This document shows positions 35,421 to 47,500 of a stretch of 64,000 nucleotides of DNA, in pieces (the first letter of the stretch is position 1; the number at the start of each line of letters is the position of its first letter). The position numbers and the translations under genes were made by a program. The stretch comes from Congeria kusceri (taxonomy: Eukaryota > Mollusca > Bivalvia > Myida > Dreissenidae), in contig CM051033.1 of the NCBI GenBank assembly GCA_027627225.1, forward strand, positions 47,704,016-47,768,015, read 5' to 3'. The notes below the pieces were generated by a model that was not told the origin of the DNA, did not search any database, and saw only the letters and a program-made list of their open reading frames with translations.

Positions 35421-38400
35421 CTGGTGATTTTGTTACTGAGAACTGCACCCCACCCGAAGCTGATCACAATGTGTTGATTTTCAGTGTCCATATCATTTTT
35501 GTTTTGACAAAACTTAAATGGCATGTAGTTACATGAATGTCGGCTTGTTACAATTGATTGGTTTAATCCAAAATAACCTGCTGCCTCGTAAATGGCAAAT
35601 ATTAACTGCAGCACACAATTAAAATGAAAAATTTCGAAAGATATTACAAATGAAATAGTAGTTGTTTGTGAGGACCTTTTAATTAAATCCTTATTGTAAA
35701 ATAGCGAAATATCACAGAGATATTCAAAACACTACATGTGTGTCACGTCTCATATGTGGCCGCCTACTTCGGAAACAAAAGCAAACAATACGTATGTATT
35801 AACTCCCATATATAAAGTGCGCAATAATAACAATGCAACAGCGGCCTAAATTACACATTTATGTTATTTGCTTGTAGGCCATTCATCTTCTTTAACAGTA
35901 GATGGATTCGTTAGCGCCGTGTGTTCTTGTTAAGCAACGTGGATCGTTTACGGATGTAGTGTGTGAACAATTTAATACATAGATAAACATATGTTGACAC
36001 AACAACGTGCTTAACTATAATGTTTTAAAGGTATATTTATTTTATTGTTGGCGGTTTGTTGGGAACTATATTTCGCCTCATTACCGCTGCGTATGTATAG
36101 ATAAGAAATATCTTCAATTAAACGTCTTGATTATGCGAATACGATTGTAAATTGAACATCTAAGATTTATATTGATTAGTGATAAAATAAATAAATGTTA
36201 TCATTAAAAATGCCAATTTCAACCAGATCTGTATGGCAAACAATAGTTTATGCCAATTATTCTACTTGTACTTATCAATTTTCCAGTCTCCTACCAAATT
36301 TAAGAATTTTGAAAGATTGGCCACAGTGTGTGCATGCTGGTTCAACCACTGAACATCAATGAGCTTTGGATTCCAGTAAGTTTCAGCATAGTGTCAAGTA
36401 AGCTTGACGAGATTTACGCACAGTTCAATTGATCACAGCATTGTCTACAACGCGACTTAGGCATTCTTTTACGCAACAAATGAAGATGTGCGCGTTCGGT
36501 CGTAGCAAAATGTATCCCTTTACATCTTTTCAAAACGGCAAATGTATTCTTGAATGGCATGTACATTACATATATATTGTGATTGAAAACTTTTATTTAA
36601 TTCCACCAGTGGTAAAATCTATACCACGATTAAAATTGCCATCAGTATTCCAAATTTGAAAATGGCCGATCTTCCATTTTCTGTATATTGGCATTATTTT
36701 TTATGATCATATTGTGATCAGTGTTATGAACCTTAGCCGATGCAATCTTTTGGTTTATTCATTCGGGACTATTCGCTTGGTATTTTATTAAGAACCTTTG
36801 ATTGGATTGTGAAATGGTATTGGGAGGGTCAAATGTTGGATCAGGCAGCTACGCCAAAGAATAGCAAACACTATTGCAAGTGATAGATGCTTGTGTCTGT
36901 GACGTGACAACTGTGTATAGGTTGAAATGATAACCATTTGACAAACAACACTTCTTTCTTTCACGCAGGCGTTTCACCAGCTCGTAATTTGTGGTACATT
37001 TATTTGTTTTTAAAACATTCTGTTAAATTTCGTTATTGTATGGTTGTATATAAAATGCATGTTTCAATGTACAATCAGTTATCAAGACTTTGAAACATAT
37101 CACTTTTAAGACATTAAAACTAAGATTTATTATGTAAATGTGACCACTTTTGTTGGTATTACAGCATAAAAAGTCTGTTTGCAGCCCGTCATAGGGCGTG
37201 TTAACGAGCAAAAAGCGGTCGGTTGTTTTAAAAAAGGTGTATTATTCAGTAAAGCCACGCGCCAATTAAGACCGGCTTAGTATTTCACGTATGCTTGACA
37301 ATGGGCGTCCTTGTTACTATTGTCCAATTAAAACTCTTCAAAGCTTAACTATTAGTATGATATTATGTGCTGTTTACTAAATACGTGATGCAGGCTGAAA
37401 TCCATGTAAAATCTCATTTTAAAATTCGAATCGAGGTAAACACTGAAACAAAATGGCTACTAACTGGTTTGATTCCAACTCGGCTGAACGAGGCCCTGGT
37501 AGGTAATAATTAAAAATAGCGTCATACAGGTGATATATTTTGGGTTACTCAATGCTATAGAAATACGATTTTAAAGTAAATTACACAATTGTTTACGTGC
37601 TATTAGTCTATATGTATGTTTTTATGCTATAATAGCGACAACACACCTTTTTTCGATTGTAAAAGCTCTCGTTACGCACTTAGTCTTTTACATATGCTAA
37701 TCCATTTTTTCGGGCCTTTGCGGACTTTAACGACCTAAACAATTTATATTACCCTTATAATAGACAGATTTATATAAAACAGTTGCAAAAAGACAATATA
37801 ACCAGGTTTAACCTATATACTTTAATATATACAAAAACGAAAATAGAAAGCACACACATTTAAACAATAGTAGATATAGTGGTTATAAACGGATCGATGA
37901 GAATTATATTGGCCATACATAAAGACTTCCTTGTTGATTGAAGGACTCATTTTAGCGGGTTATAGTTGTTCGCAGAACAACTACATGTATCGCTTCTAAA
38001 ATCCGACGGTATAAATCACTATGATATTAACTCATGTATTATTACGCGACAGTAAGAAGTGCCGTTTTGAATATCATGAACGTTTCCAAAATGCATCGTT
38101 TTGATAAAGAATGTGATAAGAACATAATATGTTTAAGGTAGAAACGTCCAAATGACTTCGGAAATACTCGCGAAATATCAGTAAACTTCGGCCCATTCGC
38201 CACTTACCGTAAATCTAATCGATCTGACCCGAAACAGAAAGTATTTTCGCGAAATAAACATTATTTTTTGAATTTTGAGTTACTTTCAATTAAAGGTGTA
38301 AAATCAATGTTCAATTGAGTTCAGTAAAGATGAAAACAAAAATGTGGTTTAAACAAAAACAAGATTTCTGTTTACATTTAATCGTGACATTTTCGCGATA

Positions 38401-38480
38401 GTTCTGGTGCTTTTCATTACACTAATGTTAATAATTGTGGAAAAAGTCAACAACAACACGTGAACTCAGTAAATTCAATT
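35421..38480. other. AT-rich intergenic stretch; one possible start exon
   Basis: No repeat or domain was recognised across 3 kb. At 37453 an ATG in the context 'acaaaATGG' opens 15 codons (MATNWFDSNSAERGP) followed by the donor 'gtaggt' in phase 1 at 37499; this could be a first coding exon, but no partner exon was identified. Confidence 0.4.
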
Positions 38481-38484
38481 TATC

Positions 38485-38572
38485 TTTCAACGTTTCGGCT
38501 TACGCCTTTCAACGTTTCGGCTTACGCGTTTCAACGTTTCGGCTTACGCCTTTCAATGTTTCGGCTAACGCC
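38485..38572 (-). repeat. 22-bp tandem repeat, four copies, at the end of a Penelope-like element
   Basis: Four 22-bp units (38485, 38507, 38529, 38551) carry the - strand core GCCGAAACGTTGAAA. This lies downstream of the Penelope-like open frames on the - strand. Similar GCCGAAACGTTG motifs are typical of Penelope-like element ends (general knowledge). Confidence 0.85.
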
Positions 38573-38580
38573 TTCATCAG
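38558..38580 (-). ncRNA. Hammerhead-ribozyme-like core
   Basis: The - strand reads CTGATGA, then a GGC/GCC mini-stem with a GTTA loop, then GAAAC. These are the two conserved strands and stem II of the hammerhead ribozyme, known from terminal repeats of Penelope-like elements. A convincing stem III and cleavage triplet were not resolved, so activity is not claimed. Confidence 0.4.
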
Positions 38581-38739
38581 GATAAAATGACAATTAAACA
38601 ACGGACGTGACGTCATGCAATAACGTTTCGTTATTTGGCGGAAAAACGTATAGAATTAAGTATACATGTTTAAATTTATAAAGAATTTACAGCATACAAG
38701 ACAGTTTAGTACTATACGGATATAAAATACAGATATTTC

Positions 38740-40400
38740 TTATAGCAATATAATATAAAAAAAATCAAAAATAGGAAAAAACGCAATAGTACTAAACATA
38801 TTATTTAATTTTACATGCACTTTAAGCTGTAAACAGTATTTTGGAATTAAGAAATCTGGAGCTTGTGTTTTTAACTTATGTATCCAGAATGTTTCCTTGC
38901 ATAAGCGATTAACGTTACTATTTACAACACCAATAGGCATCAATGAAAAATCAGCCATACTATGGTTGCCTTTATTAAAGTGACTAGCAACAAGAGTAGA
39001 GAATGCAGGATCAGTAAAATTGGATATATCAAATTTATGACTATTCATACGTCTTGAAACGGGTTGCATAGTTTGTCCAACATATTGAATATTACACCTT
39101 TTACATGATATTAAATAGATAACATTTTTAGACTGGCAGTTTGTATTGTGCCGTAATGTAAATGTTTCTCCTGTTACGTTACTGGTGAATGTCGACCCAG
39201 TACATATGCGTATACAATGTGAACAACGTTTTCTGTTACAGCTATTAGTGGAATTCGCGTTATCAGTGTTTATTTTAAAATCTGAACTAGCTAAATAGTC
39301 TTGCAAATTTTTTGGACGTCTGTAAGCCACGATTTAAATTTGTCATTTACATATTTAACACCTTCAGTCTTAGATATGTTAAGGAGATCCCAATATCGGT
39401 GGATAGTACCGCCTATATTGGGCAATGACGGATTATATTTCACCGTAAAAGGCAATATACTTCTTTTCTCCGTAACAGAGGGCTTCAGAGCTTCATTCTG
39501 TGACGACTGAGATACTTTATTAAAGGCAACGTCTATCACGGATTCCGGGAAGATTCTTTCTAAGAAGAAGTCACGTAGTTGGTCAAGAGAGGAGTTGAAC
39601 TTCTCATCATTAGATATTATTCTCCTATAGCGCTTGGCCTGGCTATATGGTATTCCGTCTTTGCATTGTTTTGGATGGTGCGATGTGTAGTCCAGATACC
39701 GATGATTGTTAGTATTTTCACAAAAGTATCAGTTTCAATTCGAAGCGATTTATGTTTTGAAACTTGAACACCCAAGAACGAAACGGTGTTCTTTGATATG
39801 GTATGTGTAAATTTGATATTTGGGTGAAAACTGTTCAACTCGTTGATAAACGATTTTAATTCTTCTGAGGAATGGTCCCAAATCATGAAAATGTCATCAA
39901 GGAACCGAAGCCATAGAGATGGTTGTACGTGTCTTGAATTGATGAAGTCCTGCTCAAGCTTCCCCATAAATAACGATGCATACGTTGGAGCCATTGAGCT
40001 TCCCATCGCTGTACCCATCTTTTGTAAGTAGTAAGTTAAAATAGTTATATATAAACGACCAACGAACATAATTATCCGTATATAAAAACATATCTGCGTG
40101 AAGGAGATACGTGCTCATCGCTGTGTAATAACATTTATTCACATCAAAAACTCGGAAAAGTTGCCAGTCGAGATGGGTGGAACACTGGATGACGGGTGAT
40201 CGAGTTTGGTGTTCCGATGGATAATTTAAAATACTGTTAATTGTGTAAACTTGGACCTGTTCCACTGACGAATTTTGACGAGATCTACTGCTGTAAAAAT
40301 CATCTTAAAGTTATGTATCGGCGAACTGGTGAGGATGGTCTAAGAGACACCTTCTTATCCAAAAACAGAGACAGTTTACCAAGAGTCATAAGCCCCAAGA
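38740..40400 (-). pseudogene. Degenerate Penelope-like element: reverse transcriptase plus GIY-YIG endonuclease
   Basis: In - strand order, 40069-39617 encodes the reverse transcriptase core with QKMGTAMGSSMAPTYA and the catalytic LRFLDDIFMIWD. A frameshift follows in the region of the expected YLDYTSHHP block. 39539-39291 encodes a PFTVKYNPSLPNIGGTIHRY-type linker, and 39330-38740 (196 codons) carries paired cysteines, then NVIYLISCKRCNIQYVGQT, the GIY-YIG nuclease signature, then RRMNSHKFDI and SHFNKGNHSMADF. That is the domain order of endonuclease-bearing Penelope-like retroelements, which prime reverse transcription at nicked DNA. Traces of the N-terminal part reach about 40400 with stops. 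Several frame breaks mean no single intact protein. Confidence 0.85.
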
Positions 40401-41378
40401 AGATTATTTAAGAAGTTATCCCGAAGATGTGTCAGATTGTTTGTAACTCTTGTTAACCCAATGTGATGAAAATGTGAAGTGAATTTTAATAAATACACAA
40501 TTATAAAAAATGTATACTATTTGTCTGTGTTGGTAACCAAGGATATGTGAACATCAGCTAGTTGCTTTTATTTTATGAAATATGTTGTCTTGTTTACCAC
40601 ATGCTTAGCCAAATTTACGGTAATTTGTATTTTCGGTCAACTGGAGTACTTATGTTTTTGTGTATGTTTTTCTATACATATATCTTTAACGTATAAATTA
40701 TTTAGCGATTCAGGAATAAATAATAAAAAAACTGACAATATATCAGTCATTTGTGTAAGTGTGTCCCATCGAAATTTTAGGTTGAAATAGAAAAATGAGG
40801 GGTAATAACAAAAATCACATTTTTGTCAAAACGTGTGGTTAGTTTTTGTTTACATTTCACAGTTTAGTCCCATAATATATTTAATGATCAAAGATAATAA
40901 GAAAGTCAAGGTTTGAAAAAAGTCCCATTAGGGGCTTTCTACCTTAAAACAAACTAAAACAGTCGGGTAATTCATGGCTTTCAATGTAGGATCAAATATT
41001 GAAACTAAAATTCGGGAACAAAGTAGTCCACTATTCAGCGTCGAAGTCATTGATAAATGATTTAATAGGGTGACGAGAATCATTGACATATTATAATCCT
41101 AACATATTCATCTCGCTTATTGTCGATGCAAATTAAGGTGTTTATGTGTCATGTTAAAAGATGTATAACTTTTCATTTTACCGTGAATTAAAACGTACAA
41201 AACGGATCACGAAGCGAGCCGAGAAGAAACATAGACATTCTAATCCTAACCTTTATGTCTCGGTATCACCGACTCATGTAAAAGTTTCACGTATTTGTTG
41301 AGTGGGGCATGATTAATTATTGTATTACAATTATTTTAGTACTTATTGTGTTATTCACTTTGTCGTAATAATAAAAAT
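40401..41378. other. AT-rich stretch without recognised gene
   Basis: A 71-codon open frame at 40575-40790 starts with a hydrophobic stretch, but there is no downstream exon in matching phase. No repeat was recognised. Confidence 0.4.
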
Positions 41379-41513
<135 letters not shown>

Positions 41514-41644
41514 GAACGAAATGGATTTCAGAGATTGTCGCTAATATCGTTAATGTACAGAAATAATTGAAGAACAGGTACTAGCAATAGCGGTCGGTTA
41601 CTGTCCTGTAACATTATCAGAAAATTACACTGGATTTGGGAACA

Positions 41645-41723
41645 GACTCTATGGCCGAGTGGTACGCATTCGACTCTCACGTCGGCGGTTGGGTTCGATC
41701 CATATTAGACGCTGGACTTTTTT
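41645..41723 (+). ncRNA. tRNA-like sequence with T-run (pseudo-tRNA or SINE head)
   Basis: A box TGGCCGAGTGG starts at 41652 and B box GGTTCGATCC is at 41692-41701, with spacing right for a pol III internal promoter, then a run of six T at about 41718. The D-arm and B-box region are tRNA-like (the central part resembles glutamate tRNA), but acceptor and T stems do not pair well. It is probably a pseudogene or a SINE fragment. Confidence 0.5.
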
Positions 41724-44060
41724 CCCATTTTTATTAATTTTATTTTTGTTTCACAGAATCTAACGGTTTGCTACCACAGTTGCTAAAATATAAAATTCTG
41801 TGAGTAACTTCCTTTAAGCATTTTAAAACATTACCAAACACTATCGAACAACAGCTTTGCTAATACGGTTAAAAGCTTGTAAATCTGCCGTTGCATTCAT
41901 AATGTTTGTTTGTAAGGTTTAAATTGAGTTCTGTTCAACGCCATAATTATTAATCTATTAAATTAAATTAATATACTGTCTTCCACAGCGAAAAAATATT
42001 AATTGGTTATGAAACTTTAATGACAGAATGTCGGAATGTCATTAAAAGTAAGATAGTTTATATAATTATGTTTGTAGCCCAAAGAATGACCATGATAGTG
42101 TACACCGGACAAAGAATTTGGCTAATCAGGTTTCTTGCCGGCAATATTTTTCATTTTCAAATGAAATTTGTTTTGACATGCCTTATATATTTCATTCGTA
42201 CATAGTATTGTTAGCTGCTGTAAGCGGCTGTCTAGTTTTCACACCTGTGGCGTACGTTTTACAATGGACCTAAATTCATCTGCTGCGCATTTAACTACAT
42301 ATACAATTCAAAACGGCATTATTGAGGGACAACAACTAACCTATCTACACAATGGTGATATATATTTTAACATATAATTTTATTGCATGGCAATATCTAT
42401 TTTAACGCCGCATTTTGAAGATTATAGATCACCAAGCAATGTCTTTGTTCAGGTTATATTTATAATGTTGTCACAATTATTATAGTAAAACACGGAATGT
42501 TAGATTCTACTGAATGAAGTTTTACGAATATTTTCGTTCCATGTTTGACATATTTTTATGTGATGTTTATTTTCTTCACCACATAAGAACACTGAACGAG
42601 CTATTAGCTATTAGCGCGACTATCATAGTTTACCAATAAAACATGTATAAGTTCATAACCACTGTATTTAAGGCGACATATGATATTGCATACCAGTCTA
42701 ATTGTCCAGATTGTTCACGATAACTACTAGTACAAACAGTCATTGAGTTTTATTCTTGATTTCTAATATCCAAAACTGTAGACAGATTTTCGTTTGGACA
42801 CAAATTCAATAAACCTTTCGAATCTGTTCTGTTTGATTTAAACTTGTGTTGCTATAAACATTTGGATAGAATGATTTGTGGCCATAATAGCGAACAACTG
42901 CGGTGCCTTCAGCGCTCTGCTTGCAGAAGTTGCAACTATGTAGTCGTGGTCATACAACAAAATAAAGTAGATCCACCAATGCAAACGATATATTGTGTAC
43001 ATATATATATATACATCATTTATACATTATACATATGAGCCACGAAAAATGTATCACTATAAGCAACGGTATATGTCGTTCTTCGGAGATAAATCAAACC
43101 ACTGTTAATATGTTCACTGTTGAGAATAACCTGATTGGAAGTGTTAAGGACAAGTCCGGTGGTGACTTACAAGGTTGTGCGGTGGAGTAAAAAATGTAAA
43201 CAGTAAGTATGTATTCCAATTTTGTTTGATTTTCTCCTTTAAACGGTAATTTTTTAGAAATCAGCGAATATCATTACCAGTAGGAATGGTAAAGAACACT
43301 CGGTCGAAGTTTCGTTCAATAATTATAAACAATGAATACTGAATATAAACCGAAACCGAAACAAATGGATTTATGTGAACAGTGTAAAACAAGACAAATT
43401 GACATTAGACGGTGGATTCCCGTTGATATCGGTAATGGATTTTGCACAGCGGGATTTGATATTTCTATTACTAACGTAAGATTTAATAATAACTTTTACG
43501 TTAAGCCAATATATAAATTTATAGAATCATTGCATGTTTACTATATTTAACTTGTCTTAATAAAAATATTAGATACTATACAAAACTTGAAACAAGAACA
43601 ATACACGTGTTATTATTGATTGTATTTTTCTACAAAAAATCTGGAAAAATAACTTGAAAAGACTCAAGTTAAAAGTGAATATATTCTTTCGTTGCAACGT
43701 ATACACGATTTTCTTGTGCTAGCAATTGCGGAAATGTGTTGTTTGCCAAGTTTGCGAATACAATATTCAAAGGTTTGCTATTATCACTGATATTAAGTTA
43801 CGGACACAAACATTCATACGAAACCGAGAACAAGGATGCATTTAAAAATAACCGGGTTATCACCATTGTTATCTATGGCTATCTGTATAGCTAATCTGAG
43901 CACTAAGCACTAATGGTGAAATATTGTGTACGCTGCTCGGTGGTTGTAAACTTTGCATCAACCAAAGCGTTTGGTTATCATGGCATCGTTTTCCTTTTAT
44001 GGCTATATTGAAAACGTTTAAAATATTGTCTAATACAACAAAATCGTTTTAGAAATAATT
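41724..44060. other. AT-rich stretch upstream of the receptor gene, nothing firm
   Basis: It contains small open frames (42020-42205, 42993-43190, 43332-43550) without recognised domains. The missing first exon of the receptor gene could lie here, but no candidate combines a convincing signal peptide with a phase-matched donor. Confidence 0.4.
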
Positions 44061-44480
44061 TCACAAAACTGTTCCTGGTATGAACATCCGCCAAATTCCT
44101 TAAAACTAGCGTGATATGTTTAACAAATAGCAGTTTTCCTTATTTATTGGAAACTTTGAAACCACTTGCTGGATTTGGAAAATTAAATTCAACGAAACGT
44201 TCCCTGGATAGGCATCTTCCAAATTCCTTCAAATAATTTGGATTTGTTAACAACAAGGGACGGAGCTTTTTGCCATATATGGCTATATTTAAAAGCAATT
44301 TGCGTGAAACTTATTAAGTTATTACAAACAAATCACATACATATTCTATGGACAAACTTCAACCAGATTTATATAAATTATTTTGATTCGTTTATAAACG
44401 TTGCCGCTAGGACATTTTTTCGTATGTGGCTATATTTAAACCTTCGAAAACTTTCTTGTCCAAAATCAAGCAATAATATA
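44061..44480. repeat. Dispersed repeat with 'aaattccttcaaat' blocks
   Basis: Three diverged blocks share 'aaattcctt', 'gttcctgg' or 'gttccctgg' and 'tatggctatatttaaa'. The same family of blocks occurs in the 1.93 kb units near 2099, 2247 and 2410, where 'aacatggcc' follows. It is non-coding. Confidence 0.55.
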
Positions 44481-44544
44481 CCCAGGTAAGCGCTATAAAG
44501 CTATCAGTGCTCTCTTGTTTACATAATATAATCGCAACTTACAG

Positions 44545-47500
44545 ACGTGTGTGTATAGTGCGAGTTGTGAATGCAGAATGTCCGAAATATCAAGTACCAC
44601 ACAATACCACCATGGGCGTTGTTTGCTGTCAGCCTGTCTTCACATGTCCTCGAGGTAAGTGTTCCCTTTACGTTAGCGTGGAAAGATCAAACAAACCTTG
44701 TTTAAATTGTTGTTAAACCCAACTCGTTCATGGATTAAAGACGTTCGCAACAAAAAGAAAAGAATTGGGTTAATTTCTCCTTTTGCTTCATATTTTCTTT
44801 ATTGTAAATAGGTTACAATATACTAATTTAATTTCATCTCTAATTTCCATTCCAAATAAATGTTTTAATAGTAAAAGTTCATAAAGCATATATAATAATC
44901 AACAACACACTTATGCAATGTATTTCCAAACAAAGTAGTTCAGAAATGATCCATTAAATATCTCCATTATATTGTTACGCTGTTTATGTATGTTAGAACA
45001 AAACAGGAAAAAGGCTACACAGGTACCCTATATGAAATACAATATTTCCCAACAAGTTCGGTGAGCCATTCTTTTTATTAAGGTTTTGGTGTAAGTATAC
45101 ATTGATGCATGCATGTGCGAAATTTTAAGAAAAACGGTCGTTTGGAACAAAATATGCATTTGATAAAAATGAAGTTTCAGAAAGCATTATTAGTTTCCAT
45201 TTGACACACTTAAATGTCCAGTCAAATTCATAATTTCAGCAGTAAATGCAGGTAAAGCGTTTTTATTATCAACATACACTTGTATATTGCCAAACAAAGC
45301 AGGTACAGACATATCAGTTGAAAGAGCCATAACCTTGATTGAAAAAAAACTATCCTATGTACTTAAAACATTGATAAAAATCCAAACTGAAGTGGCTTCG
45401 ACAGGTACCGTATTCAAAACCCAATGTATCCAAAACAATGCCGGCGACCTGTATTCTTTAAGACTGTTTAAGTTTCAGTATACAATGACGCATGTATGAG
45501 GGATCTTTTAACAAAATATGTCGTTTGGAACAAAATATATTCGTATATTTAATAAATTATTGATGTTTTCACAGACATATCTAATGAATAATTAACCTCG
45601 TTAAGTGTCCATTACAAGACATTTGTTAAATGATAACTGTAGATAAAAAAGCGCGTTTTATCATTAAACTGCACGTGTCTAGTGCCAAACGAAACACTTA
45701 AAAAAGATGCATTTAAAAATCTGTATCTTTGTTTGAATATGAACGCTTTATATAATTCAACATTCTAAGTAACACAAACTGAAAAAAAGGATTCGACAGG
45801 TAACGTATTCAAAATTCAACATTTCCGGAAAAAGGCCGGTGACCCCTATTTGTTAAGACTGTTTTAGTTTTAGGATACATTGATGCGTGTTTGTGTCCAT
45901 TTTTAAGAAAATCTGTCGTTGGAAAAAAATGAAGGAAATTGTTGCGAACATCTTTAAGTATGACCAAGGACAACAGGAGAATGTATGTGAACATATGAGC
46001 ACAGCTTTTGTGGGAATGAGAGCTATCTATCTATTCAAATCATTCGTTTTGGATAGCATGTCATACGTGAGTGTATATACATAGCTTTTATATGTTTTCA
46101 GACAATCGCTAAGTTTTTACAAGGCATGTGTTATTAACAAAATGTTCCATTATAGTCCATTTATCTCTAATATGAAATATTCGTTATGACGGTGTTAACT
46201 TTTTGATTATTTTTCTAACAAATATATGGCAAAACTTAAAGTATTACATTTCGTTAATCATCAATCACAACAATTCAGGTGTTGAAACATGATTTGATTT
46301 ACCGATTTATATTTCTTTCGACACACAAAAGCCTGAAACATATTATGGCAACTGATTTATAACAAGTTCTCAAGTCAATTTTGCAAATTAATTCATACGG
46401 TAACAGCTTCCATGCGGTGCGCATAATGAAAAATATCAATGTATATCGTTCGTTTTTATTTTTAAAGTAGGCGGTTACATATTAATAGGAGACAGGACAC
46501 GCGATGTTTTGAATACAGGAATGTCAGTAATATCTCTCCTATATTTCACTTAATAAAGAATTTATTTACTGGTTCAAATACAGATTAATAACATATAATT
46601 GCAAAACTATATGGCATTTTCAACATACTTTAGACATCTAATGCAATTCATAAACTACTGTGTCGTAATTGAAATGCATTTTTTTTTAATGTGCATGCCA
46701 CTCATCTAAAGTGTCAATGGTGATAAAACATGTTATCGAAACAATATTTATTAATAAGTTTTATTGTAGGTTATGTGATTAAGTAAATCAAAAATAAGGG
46801 TGCACTAACATTTCCGACAGCGTGTTATGAATGTTTACTTCATTACGTTGTACTCTTGACATAACATACAAAACTGTAGTCAGATTTTCATGTAAATCAA
46901 ATATCAACTATTTATAGAAACTATACACCATTACATTTATGTTGCTATTAAATAAATATTTAATTTAAAACGACTGAGCTGTGCTTAGTGTACCTCGGTA
47001 ATTAAAAACTTCAGCGCATTCAGAGCTTTTAAATTCGTTGTATTCAGTAATGTAATTTGATAAATTTCTTGTTGAAAGCTTCATAATTTCTATTCAATTG
47101 AATCCAACGTTTTACGTTCCATTTGCTCTTTGTTTATGATAGGTAAGGAATAAGAAAAGATGCGATCGTTCGTTCTGTTGTTTGCTTGTTTGTAACTTTA
47201 TGTCAAACGGTAAGCACCGGTTTGCATAAAATTCTGGTCATGATAAGAACGGACCGAAAACAAATGATTAGATTAATGTAGTCATCCGAATCACAGTCTA
47301 GACCCATGAATTTTAAATAATGTTTTATTATTTCGAGGGTTTAGAGCAAAAATATATCTCCATTTTCAGAAAGTTTTCAGAAAATGAAAAAACCTGTCAT
47401 ACCTTTTTAAAATCTGTGTATTTCTAAGAAAACTTTAAAATAACATTAAATAGGGTATGTTTTTTTACATAGTAATATCAGAACACCAATATAATGTTTT

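Noticed and set aside
38485..38572. Short evenly spaced repeats considered as a CRISPR array
   Set aside because: The 22-bp units are contiguous with no spacers, and the context is a eukaryotic retroelement.
40575..40790. Hydrophobic start (MKYVVLFTTCLA) considered as a signal-peptide exon for the receptor gene
   Set aside because: The nearest donor (after 40619) is phase 0, which does not fit the first visible exon, and the distance is large.
43332..43550. 72-codon frame with two CxxC-like cysteines just upstream of the receptor exons
   Set aside because: No signal peptide and no recognised domain; phase-matched splicing to 44545 is not convincing.
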